The notes under the pieces were generated by a model that saw only the letters and a list, made by a program, of their open reading frames with translations, searched no databases and was not told the DNA's origin. DNA of 38,082 nt from Acidobacteriota bacterium (GTDB lineage: Bacteria; Acidobacteriota; UBA6911). A program made the translations under genes and the position numbers. Positions 16,699 through 23,770 of the stretch are shown piece after piece (within the stretch, counting starts at the first letter, position 1; the number at the start of each line of letters is the position of its first letter). The stretch covers positions 79,588-117,669 of the forward strand of contig JAAYCX010000059.1 in assembly GCA_012729555.1 (NCBI GenBank), given 5' to 3'.

Positions 16699-17715
16699 TC
16701 ATTCCGGTTGCGGGTAGACCTTCTCCTCCGCTTCCCAGTGGGAAGGGGTGTTGTACGGCAGGACCGCGCCGGGAGCCTCGATTTCGTAAAGCTTGCCATT
16801 GCGGATCTTGTAGACGTGCACGGCGGCCAGGTTGAACTGCCCGTAGGTCTGGGTGTTCCCCGTCACGCCCTCCCTGGGCGGACGCCGCGTGCCGTCGTGG
16901 CGGAACATCGAAAAGCCCACCGCCAGCCCCTTCTGCACGTCGGCGACGACGAGGCGCGGCCGGATTTCGGTGATATAGGAAAAAACCCCCGCGCTGAGCT
17001 GCCCTTCGCAGTCGGTGGGGACGCCCCCGAACCCCCCGGTGGGCATGGCGCCGCCGGGCGCCGCCTTGGCCTTGGGGGGCGGGCCGCCCGCCGTGACCAT
17101 GCCGTTCTCCCGCCGTTCACATTCCTTCGCGAACGGGGCCCGGGTGCCGTCCTCGGAGGTCAGGGCGTCGTAGTACGCCAACCCGATCCGGACCAGGTCC
17201 TCCCGCTTCATCCGTTCGGCCTCCGGGATGTCCTCGTCGAAGCCGGGGCGGGACTTCAAGAGGTTGGGCCCGGAGAAATTCATGGGCATGCTCCCGCCGC
17301 CCCGGACGATCAGGTGCTCGGCCTCGGTAATCTTCCCCGCCTCGAGCTTGATGCGGGCCCCGAGCATGACGGGTTGGTCCTTTTCCTTCATGACCACCAG
17401 GCAGGCGGCCGCCTGCCCCTCGGGATCGGCCGCGAAGATCCGGTAGTCCTTCGGCCCCTCGGTAGCGGTCTCCCACAACCCCTTCCCCACCTCGAGGACC
17501 TCGATCCCCTTTTCGGTGTTCTCGGTGAACTTCACGCTGTCGGCAAAGGGCAGGCTCCCGGGATCGTGCTGGACCAGCGCCTCGATATACCGGTGCATCA
17601 GGTTGTCGAGGCACTGCCGGTCGCACTCTTCGACCTTCACCCCGCAACCCGTCCACCCCCAGGCGGCCAGGAACACGGCTGCGACAAATACCCTATGGAA
17701 TCGGCTTGATCTCAT
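16699..17715 (-). CDS. DUF8021-like exported protein 1 (putative lipoprotein)
   Basis: The 338-residue product has a signal sequence ending in WTGC, an imperfect lipobox, so it may be a lipoprotein. Two NTF2-like units follow. The first (about 30-150) has CDRQCLDNLMHRYIEALVQH, VKFTENTEKG, VGKGLWETATEG and ARIKLEAGKITEAEHLIVR. The second (about 185-330) has EDLVRIGLAYYDALTSEDGT and VHVYKIRNGKLYEIE. The first unit matches, almost motif by motif, the protein at 36949-37848 (C..CL, RYL.ALVQ, FTE.T, GLW), and both resemble the DUF8021 family to which 33214-34152 belongs. No function is established. NTF2-like folds often bind small hydrophobic ligands or act on ring compounds, which would suit the neighbouring redox genes. 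Confidence 0.7.
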   Translation of the reverse strand: MRSSRFHRVFVAAVFLAAWGWTGCGVKVEECDRQCLDNLMHRYIEALVQHDPGSLPFADSVKFTENTEKGIEVLEVGKGLWETATEGPKDYRIFAADPEGQAAACLVVMKEKDQPVMLGARIKLEAGKITEAEHLIVRGGGSMPMNFSGPNLLKSRPGFDEDIPEAERMKREDLVRIGLAYYDALTSEDGTRAPFAKECERRENGMVTAGGPPPKAKAAPGGAMPTGGFGGVPTDCEGQLSAGVFSYITEIRPRLVVADVQKGLAVGFSMFRHDGTRRPPREGVTGNTQTYGQFNLAAVHVYKIRNGKLYEIEAPGAVLPYNTPSHWEAEEKVYPQPE

Positions 17716-17899
17716 TCGGTTCTCCCTTCATGGTTGGATCAGGCAATACTACTGCAAGGATGGGACTCCAGGATAGTATTTTGCAGTCGCTGGATGGGGG
17801 CGGGGATCCGGTACCTTTGTGGAGCCGGATGCCGTTCGGAACTTTCGGCCTACGGCCTGGCATTGTATCTGCAGCAATGACCCTCGTCCGTCCCCGGTC

Positions 17900-19060
17900 C
17901 TATCCCAGCTGGGTGATGAAATAGCCGGCGACGATGGTGGTGCCGATGACGCCCGCCACGTTGGGTCCCATGGCGTGCATGAGGAGGTAATTGGAGGGGT
18001 CGCTCTTTTGGCCTTCCACCTGGGCCACCCGCGCCGCCATGGGAACCGCGGATACGCCGGAAGCTCCGATCAGGGGGTTGAGCGGATTTTTGGAGGAGAG
18101 CAGGTTCATGAGCTTGCCCATCAGGATCCCGCTGGCGGTGGAGAGGGCGAAAGCGCAGACGCCCAGGGCGATGATTTTCAATGTCTGGGGGGTCAAAAAC
18201 CGGTCGGCGCTCATGGTGAAGCCGACGCTGGTGCCCAGAAAGATCGTCACGACGTTGATGATCTCGTTCTGGCTCGATTTCACCAGCCGCTCGGTGACCC
18301 CGCATTCGCGGAGGAAATTGCCCAGCATCAGCATGCCGATCAGGGCCGCTGACGCAGGCACGAGCAATATGCACGCGACGCAGACGATCAGCGCGAAGGC
18401 CATTCTTTCGAGCTTGCCCACCGTGCGCAGCGACCGCATCCGGATTTTCCGTTCTTTCGCCGTGGTCAGCAGGCGCATGATCGGGGGCTGGATCAGCGGC
18501 ACCAGCGCCATGTATGTGTAGGCGGCGACCGCAATGGGGCCGATCAGGTCGGGCGCCAGTTTGGATGCCGTGAAGATGGAAGTCGGGCCGTCAGCGCCGC
18601 CGATGATGCCGATGGACGCCGCTTCTCCAGGCGTGAAGCCGAGGGCGATCGATCCCAGGAAGGTGGCGAAAATTCCGATCTGGGCGGCGGCTCCCAGCAG
18701 GAGCGTTCGGGGGTTGGCGATCAGCGGTCCGAAATCGGTCAGCGCGCCTACACCGAGGAAAATGATGGGCGGAAAGAGCTCCCATTCGATCCCTTTGGAA
18801 ATGTAGTAATACAGGCCTCCCGGCGCCATCGAGCCGTCGGGCTGGACAAGGGGGGGGTTGACCACGCCCAGGGTCGGAAGGTTGGCGATCAGGGCGCCAA
18901 ACGCTATGGGCACCAGCAGGAGTGGCTCGAATTCCTTGTACACCGCGAAATAGAGGAGGAGGAGCACCACCCCCCACATGATGACCTGGCCCCCCGATAC
19001 CTGCGCGAAGCCGGTGTCGGCCATAAAGCGGGCAAAACCCTGTAGCATGCCGAAGTCCAT
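17900..19060 (-). CDS. sodium-translocating decarboxylase subunit beta (OadB/GcdB/MmdB family)
   Basis: The 386-residue protein is the membrane channel subunit that couples decarboxylation of a carboxybiotin to Na+ export. It is hydrophobic throughout and shows family marks: FLGVGALTDFGPLIANP, GFTPGEAASIGIIGGADGPTS (the conserved Na+-site region with the Asp in IGGADGPT), TVGKLERMAF and PLIGASGVSAVPMAARV near the C-terminus. The gene starts 3 bp after the biotin-carrier gene stop with only a weak ribosome site, so translation is probably coupled. The operon order gamma-like, biotin carrier, beta is that of methylmalonyl-CoA or glutaconyl-CoA decarboxylases. No carboxyltransferase alpha subunit is in the window. 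Confidence 0.92.
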   Translation of the reverse strand: MDFGMLQGFARFMADTGFAQVSGGQVIMWGVVLLLLYFAVYKEFEPLLLVPIAFGALIANLPTLGVVNPPLVQPDGSMAPGGLYYYISKGIEWELFPPIIFLGVGALTDFGPLIANPRTLLLGAAAQIGIFATFLGSIALGFTPGEAASIGIIGGADGPTSIFTASKLAPDLIGPIAVAAYTYMALVPLIQPPIMRLLTTAKERKIRMRSLRTVGKLERMAFALIVCVACILLVPASAALIGMLMLGNFLRECGVTERLVKSSQNEIINVVTIFLGTSVGFTMSADRFLTPQTLKIIALGVCAFALSTASGILMGKLMNLLSSKNPLNPLIGASGVSAVPMAARVAQVEGQKSDPSNYLLMHAMGPNVAGVIGTTIVAGYFITQLG

Positions 19061-19062
19061 CC

Positions 19063-19449
19063 TTATGCGAGCGTTACGAGAACCGCGCCTTCCTCGGCCC
19101 GCATGCCCGGTTGTGCCTGAATCGAAGCGATCACGCCGTCCTGCGGCGCCCATACGGGGGTGTTCATTTTCATGGCTTCAAGCATGACCAGGAGGTCGCC
19201 CTTCTTGACCCGCTGCCCCTGCTCCACATGGACGGTGACGACGATGCCGGACAGGGGACACAGGACCCTCCCACCTTCGGCCGCCGGCTGCGGCGTCGGT
19301 GCGACATGCCGGGGGGGGTGCAGGACGGGGGCCTGTGGCTGCACCGGGATCGCGGCCTGCGGGTAACCGGCGTTATCGTCCAGCAGTTCCGCCGTGACGT
19401 CATAGACCTGGCCGGCGATGGTGATACGGATGTGTCGTGTGATGGACAT
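19063..19449 (-). CDS. biotin carboxyl carrier subunit of the decarboxylase
   Basis: The 128-residue product has an N-terminal strand region (HIRITIAGQVYDVTAELLDD), a Pro/Ala-rich flexible linker (about 31-58) and a C-terminal biotinyl domain with the biotinylation motif EAMKM, Lys94, flanked by GDLLVML and the usual Gly-rich hairpin. It carries CO2 from the carboxyltransferase to the membrane beta subunit. The linker plus biotinyl domain plan is that of MmdC/GcdC. Ribosome site AAAGGA lies upstream. Gaps of 10 bp to the gamma-like gene and 2 bp to the beta gene indicate one transcript. Confidence 0.92.
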   Translation of the reverse strand: MSITRHIRITIAGQVYDVTAELLDDNAGYPQAAIPVQPQAPVLHPPRHVAPTPQPAAEGGRVLCPLSGIVVTVHVEQGQRVKKGDLLVMLEAMKMNTPVWAPQDGVIASIQAQPGMRAEEGAVLVTLA

Positions 19450-19459
19450 GGCGAATCCT

Positions 19460-19972
19460 TTACCTGTATTTCTTCAGAGTCGGGCGCCGCCTCGGAACGC
19501 GGGCCCTGCCGATCGGCGGCCTCAGGTTGCGCACGGCCCCGCGCTGGGAATAGGCATGCGAATCAAAGATCTGCCGCCGGCCTTCCCCCCCCCACCAGTT
19601 TTGCTCGTAGGGACCAAGGACCGGGGCGACCCGGTGGATGCGGAAAGCCCGATCGTCGAGCACCACCGCCACCGCCGCGGCAATCACCGCCGGGAGGAGC
19701 GGGTCGCCGGAGGTCGCGGGCGATCGCTGGGGGTCTGCCGCGGAAACCGGCACGAAGCCCGGTGCCGCAGGCCTTCGGCCGCCGCGCTCCAGGCGCTGGA
19801 AAAAAAACCCGGTGGCGGTACAGAACAGGCTGATCCCGGCCAGCGCCGTCAGGACAATGAACACCCCCAGGACCAGAAAACCCAGAACCTCGCCCCACGA
19901 CGGTTGCGCCGCGAGCGCCGGGACTTTAACTTGAAACTGGTCTGAAATGAGACCCAAGGAGGAGGCGTCCAT
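19460..19972 (-). CDS. OadG-like gamma subunit of the decarboxylase
   Basis: The 170-residue product has one membrane helix (about 26-52, LGFLVLGVFIVLTALAGISLF), a Pro/Arg-rich linker, and a C-terminal part with DPLLPAVIAAAVAVVLDDRAFRI-type helix and the WGGEGRRQIFDSH motif seen in OadG-family proteins of this larger kind. It helps assemble and anchor the complex. The ATG at 19972 is the first in-frame start giving a normal N-terminus, but it has no Shine-Dalgarno sequence; a TAGAAT box ends 8 bases before it, which suggests a leaderless transcript. It is the first gene of the minus-strand operon with the biotin carrier and beta subunit. Confidence 0.82.
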   Translation of the reverse strand: MDASSLGLISDQFQVKVPALAAQPSWGEVLGFLVLGVFIVLTALAGISLFCTATGFFFQRLERGGRRPAAPGFVPVSAADPQRSPATSGDPLLPAVIAAAVAVVLDDRAFRIHRVAPVLGPYEQNWWGGEGRRQIFDSHAYSQRGAVRNLRPPIGRARVPRRRPTLKKYR

Positions 19973-19980
19973 AGAGCGGT

Positions 19981-19986
19981 ATTCTA
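19981..19986 (-). promoter_or_regulatory. -10 box directly before the gamma-subunit start
   Basis: TAGAAT on the minus strand ends 8 bases before the ATG at 19972, within an AT-rich stretch. A start of transcription about 7 bases downstream would fall on or next to the start codon. No consensus -35 is evident at 16-18 bases. Confidence 0.4.
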
Positions 19987-20152
19987 AAAAAACAAAGAAG
20001 GCGACATATTCAAAACAACATACGGCTGCGGTCATTCTGTTTGCTTATATTTTTCCCTCGCCAATTAGTTATTATAATGTCTCCCGGAGTGGAAACCAAT
20101 GGCTATATGCAGCCAGGAGCCGCATCTCGAAGACGCCGGTCTTCCCCGGGAC

Positions 20153-20177
20153 GGCCTCCGGCCTGTGGCCGAAGGCC
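20153..20177 (-). terminator. hairpin after the DUF2007 gene
   Basis: GGCCTCCGGCC (20153-20163) and GGCCGAAGGCC (20167-20177) pair with one mismatch around a TGT loop, 8 bases past the stop of the minus-strand gene ending at 20185. Confidence 0.4.
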
Positions 20178-20184
20178 CGCGGAC

Positions 20185-20433
20185 CTAATCCTGGCCGGGG
20201 GCCCCGTCCCCTGCGCCGCCTTCCGCCGCGGCCGCCAGGACCTGTTCCGCCAGGGCGGCGTCCTCTTCTCCGATGAAGAGCTGCACCCCGCGCGCGAACG
20301 CGAGGGCGGGGTCGACCGACCCGCAGTCGTCGGAATTCAGGTAGGATTCGATGCCGTTCGCCAGCAGCAGTTGCCGGACGATTCCCGCTTCCGCCCGGGA
20401 ATGGAATTCCCGGCACAGCACCCGTCGTTTCAT
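20185..20433 (-). CDS. DUF2007 putative signal-transducing protein
   Basis: This small 82-residue protein matches the DUF2007 pattern: a short N-terminal strand and helix (HSRAEAGIVRQLLLANGIESYL), a variable loop (NSDDCGSVDPA) and a closing V-Q-L-F-I strand and helix (EEDAALAEQVLAAAAE). The family is common and small, with a ferredoxin-like fold and unknown role. The start at 20433 follows GGGGAGGATGCC. It is the last gene of the minus-strand run from 23601, with a 68-bp gap to the DUF3795 gene. Confidence 0.8.
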   Translation of the reverse strand: MKRRVLCREFHSRAEAGIVRQLLLANGIESYLNSDDCGSVDPALAFARGVQLFIGEEDAALAEQVLAAAAEGGAGDGAPGQD

Positions 20434-20501
20434 GGCATCCTCCCCAGGCCGCACCCTGAACTCCCGTCCCTTCCGCCTGGAATGCCGGGCCGGCCCGAGC
20501 G

Positions 20502-21119
20502 TCACCCCCGCCGGAGGGGGAAGAGCCGTTCGGATCTCGCGGCCCCGCAACGGGCGCATTTCGGGTCGTACCACGAAATGCGCGCCTGGCACTCGGGGCA
20601 GCTCCAGCGCTCCTCCTCGTGCCGGGTCCACCGCGCGATTCCCCTCTCCCGAAGGCCGCGGCAGTTTTCCAGCACCTCCGCGTGGTGCAGCATCCCGTCG
20701 TTGTTGAAATCGGTCACGAGCCTGCAGGGGAAGTCGCCGCAGTCGGCGCAGCGGGTCACCCCCGGTTTCGTTTCGGCGCACTCCCGCATGGAGCATTTCC
20801 GGCAGAAGGCCGCGACCCGTCCGCCGCCGATGCAGCCGTCGCATTGCACGTCGGCCAGGGTCATCGAGGAATCCCGGCCCGAAAACTGCCCGAGGAGCGC
20901 TTTGATTTTCGCCTCGTCCTTGTCCCGGGTGGCGAGATACATGGGGCAGGCGCCGCAATACAACCCGCAGGGCGCGACCAGCAACTCCCTGTTTTCCGGC
21001 GCGCCGGAAGCGCGGGCCGCCGGGACGTCCAGTCCGGCGATGGAGCCGATGACGGCGGCGCCGGCCACGGTCCGGACGAACTCTCTTCGCGAAGTCCCCT
21101 TTTTCATTCCCGTGCTCAT
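20502..21119 (-). CDS. TAT-exported DUF3795 cysteine-rich protein
   Basis: The 205-residue product begins with a TAT leader (SRREFVRTVAGAAVIGSIAGL), then a DUF3795 domain with CGLYCGACPMYLATR and several cysteine pairs (CDGCIGG, CRKCSMREC, RCADCGDFPC), and ends with a zinc-ribbon-like pair (CPECQ, CARCG). DUF3795 proteins are cysteine-rich, possibly metal-binding, and of unknown function. A TAT leader means a cofactor or metal is likely inserted before export. It sits 97 bp after the molybdenum-enzyme gene, so it may serve that system, for example as an electron or metal carrier (inference). Ribosome site GGAGGTCTC lies before the ATG; upstream in-frame Mets have no ribosome site. Confidence 0.8.
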   Translation of the reverse strand: MSTGMKKGTSRREFVRTVAGAAVIGSIAGLDVPAARASGAPENRELLVAPCGLYCGACPMYLATRDKDEAKIKALLGQFSGRDSSMTLADVQCDGCIGGGRVAAFCRKCSMRECAETKPGVTRCADCGDFPCRLVTDFNNDGMLHHAEVLENCRGLRERGIARWTRHEEERWSCPECQARISWYDPKCARCGAARSERLFPLRRG

Positions 21120-21216
21120 GAGACCTCCACTCCCCCGATAAAAAAATTCGCAACGCAGCCACCCGCCGCGCCGCCCCCCATCCGGTCCCATCCCGCCCGC
21201 CGCGCCGTCCGGGTCC

Positions 21217-23601
21217 TTATCCCTTGCCCAGCGCCTTGAGCACCTTTTCGGGCGTGGCCGGCGATTCGACCCATTTGCCGGTGGCGTTGTGGATGGCCAT
21301 GATGACCAGGTGCGTGTTGGCCAGGCTGTGGCTGATGCCGTTGGCACCGTAACACGCGTTCCCCGCCCGTGTTTCCAGCAGGTCCAGGTCCACCCTGGGC
21401 ATGTCGAGCATCGAGACCTTCCGGTAGTCGAACATGTTCGTGCTGAGTTTCACCCCGGTCGCCGGGTCGTAGACATATTCCTCCTGGAGCTGACACCCGG
21501 CGCTGAAGTCCATCACCTGGTCGATCTGGCTCTCGAGCGACGTCAGGCGCAGGATCTTCCCCGGATCCGCCGCGACCCCGAACCGGAGGATTTCGACCTC
21601 CCCGGTTTCGGTGTCCACGGCGACCTCGCACGCCGCCACGTTCATCGTGTCGAGCGCCCTGCCGCGCTGGTTCCAGAGGGCCAGCGGCGGCCGGCCCGAA
21701 TAGGTCGCGAACAGGTTGGCCCGGACGGCCCGGGCCAGGGGAAGCCCCTTGCCCGGATCGGCCTTGACGACCACCCTGCCGTCCCGCATATCCAGGTCCT
21801 CCGGCTTCAGCCCCTTGAAGGGGTTCGGGGCCTGCGCGGCCGGGCCGCGCCCCATGCTGATGCCGCCGGCGGCCGCCGGGGCGTTGGCCTCGGTGACGGC
21901 CGCTTCCAGGATCCGCTCCTTGAGGATATGGGCGCATTCCTTCATGGCCCAGGAGGACGCCGTAGACCCGTCGCTCCCCCCCCCGTAAGGGCGGTAGATC
22001 TCCTGGGAATCGAGCTCGATGCGGATATCCCCGTATTCGAGCCCCAGTTCCTCGGCGATGACCATCGCGTTGCATTCCAGGCCGTAGTGGCCGATGGTGG
22101 GACCCTGGGACGCCAGGACGACCTGGCCCCTGCGCAGTTCCAGCTTGGTGTTGTACGTCATCCCGGAATGGCGCGGGCACTGGTTGTAGCGGAAGCTCGC
22201 CCCGTGCAGGCGCCCGTCGGGGAGCTTTCCGGCCCCGGTGGGGTGCCACCGCCACTGCATCCTCTTCTTGAGGGCGGCCACGCACGCCTCATAGCTGGGG
22301 ACCGGGTCGGGGTCGTCCTGGGACCGGGGCCCGTGCAGGTTGAGCGTCGCGATCTCGATCGGGTCCTTCCCCAGTTTCTCCGCGATCAGGTAGAGCCCCA
22401 CCATCAGGGAATCCCACGACATCGGGTTGTGCTGACCGCTGACGTACATCTTGCCGCGGTTGCTGTCGACGACCTCCATCCTCTGCCGGACATTCGTGCA
22501 GCGGGTGGTGAAATAGGGGCCGTACGTCTGGTCCATCGTGTTGCCGAAAATGGAGCTGCCCCGGACGCCGCCGTCGGCGACTGAGAAATCGTCGACGGCC
22601 GTGATCCTTCCGTCGCCTGTGAAGCCGACCTTCATGTGCACGTAGCGCTGGCTCAGGTTGAGGTCGTACATCTCGTAACGGTTGTTGACGCAGCGCACCG
22701 GCCGGCCCGCCCTCCTGGCAAGCAGCGGGGTGATCAGCTGAGTCTTGCGGTTCCCCCAGTCGCAATACCTCCCCCCCAGGAACATTCCGTCGCGGAAGAT
22801 CTTTTCCGGGGGGAAGTGGTACAGGTCCCCGATCGAGTCCTCGGTCCAGGCGGGGATCCCCTCGATATGCAGGTTCTTTCCCTCGCCGTGGACCGCGTCG
22901 TCGAACCACCAGGCGACCGAACCGGTCGGGTTGGGGATATGGCCGGAAAAGGCGGCCGTATTGACGTCGTATTCGATGATGTGGTCCGCCTCGCGGAACC
23001 CGGCCTCGATGTCCCCGTCGTTGACGTTGGAATAGGAGACGTTCCCTTTCCTGGGGGGATTCTGGCCGCCGGCCGGACCCGGACCGCCGCTTCCCCCGTC
23101 GGGACCGGGGTAGGGGGGCGCCGGCCGGATCACGGCCGCCTCCGGCTCCCGTCCCTTGCGCAGGTCGATGACGTGGGGCAGCACCACCCAGTCCACCTCG
23201 AGAGCGCGCAGGGCCTCCTCGCAGATGTCCTCATTTTCGGCGACGACGATGACGCCGACCTCGGCCCCCTCCTGGTCGGCGATGTTATCCAGGAAGGGCT
23301 CGGACGGGCCTCCCATGAATCCCCCCCCGAGGCGCAGGCTCCGGACGTCCTCGTCCTCCCAGGTGAGGACATCGACGACTCCCGGGACGGCCCTCGCCTT
23401 CGCGGTGTCGATCGACCGGATCCAGGCGTTCGCGTAGGGGCTCCGGAGGAACTTGGCCTCGAGCATGTGGGGGACGACATAGTCGAGCCCGAATTTCGCG
23501 ACCCCGGTCACCTGGGACCAGGACAATACCCCGGGCAGGTTCGGTTTCCCGACAACCCTGAAATCTCTTCTGGTTCCGTTTGCGCCTTCCAGGTCGGCCA
23601 T
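21217..23601 (-). CDS. xanthine dehydrogenase-family molybdopterin-binding subunit, catalytic Glu replaced
   Basis: The 794-residue product is the large subunit of the molybdenum hydroxylase family: an a/b hammerhead domain (about 15-130: TGVAKFGLDYVVPHMLEAKF, SPYANAWIRSIDTAKA) and the molybdopterin domains (about 190-780). It ends with the family AIHNATGKWV and TPEKVLKALGKG segments. At the site where the family has GxGE, this protein has GISH, so the catalytic base glutamate is His758. The paralogue at 34316-36718 keeps Glu761. No Fe-S or FAD partner gene is adjacent. The ATG at 23601 is spaced correctly from GAGGGGAG; an in-frame GTG at 23610 is too close. There is no TAT or Sec leader. 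A TAAAAT box at 23677-23682 may drive it. Confidence 0.87.
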   Translation of the reverse strand: MADLEGANGTRRDFRVVGKPNLPGVLSWSQVTGVAKFGLDYVVPHMLEAKFLRSPYANAWIRSIDTAKARAVPGVVDVLTWEDEDVRSLRLGGGFMGGPSEPFLDNIADQEGAEVGVIVVAENEDICEEALRALEVDWVVLPHVIDLRKGREPEAAVIRPAPPYPGPDGGSGGPGPAGGQNPPRKGNVSYSNVNDGDIEAGFREADHIIEYDVNTAAFSGHIPNPTGSVAWWFDDAVHGEGKNLHIEGIPAWTEDSIGDLYHFPPEKIFRDGMFLGGRYCDWGNRKTQLITPLLARRAGRPVRCVNNRYEMYDLNLSQRYVHMKVGFTGDGRITAVDDFSVADGGVRGSSIFGNTMDQTYGPYFTTRCTNVRQRMEVVDSNRGKMYVSGQHNPMSWDSLMVGLYLIAEKLGKDPIEIATLNLHGPRSQDDPDPVPSYEACVAALKKRMQWRWHPTGAGKLPDGRLHGASFRYNQCPRHSGMTYNTKLELRRGQVVLASQGPTIGHYGLECNAMVIAEELGLEYGDIRIELDSQEIYRPYGGGSDGSTASSWAMKECAHILKERILEAAVTEANAPAAAGGISMGRGPAAQAPNPFKGLKPEDLDMRDGRVVVKADPGKGLPLARAVRANLFATYSGRPPLALWNQRGRALDTMNVAACEVAVDTETGEVEILRFGVAADPGKILRLTSLESQIDQVMDFSAGCQLQEEYVYDPATGVKLSTNMFDYRKVSMLDMPRVDLDLLETRAGNACYGANGISHSLANTHLVIMAIHNATGKWVESPATPEKVLKALGKG

Positions 23602-23676
23602 AATCCGCACTCCCCTCGTTTTCCTTCAAGAACCGCGGAATCCCCGGCGATGCGGAAATCCCCTCCCGTCCGACCC

Positions 23677-23682
23677 ATTTTA
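23677..23682 (-). promoter_or_regulatory. TAAAAT -10 box before the molybdenum-enzyme gene
   Basis: On the minus strand TAAAAT lies about 76 bases before the ATG at 23601, in the 169-bp gap after the OYE-type gene. It allows a separate transcript for this gene, though read-through from 26457 is also possible. Confidence 0.35.
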
Positions 23683-23770
23683 AAGCAGTTCCGGTCTGAA
23701 AAGTACAGAATCGGCGGGCGATCGCGCCGGGGGCGCGGACGCATCCCGGCCGGGGGCCGTGCAGCCTTTC

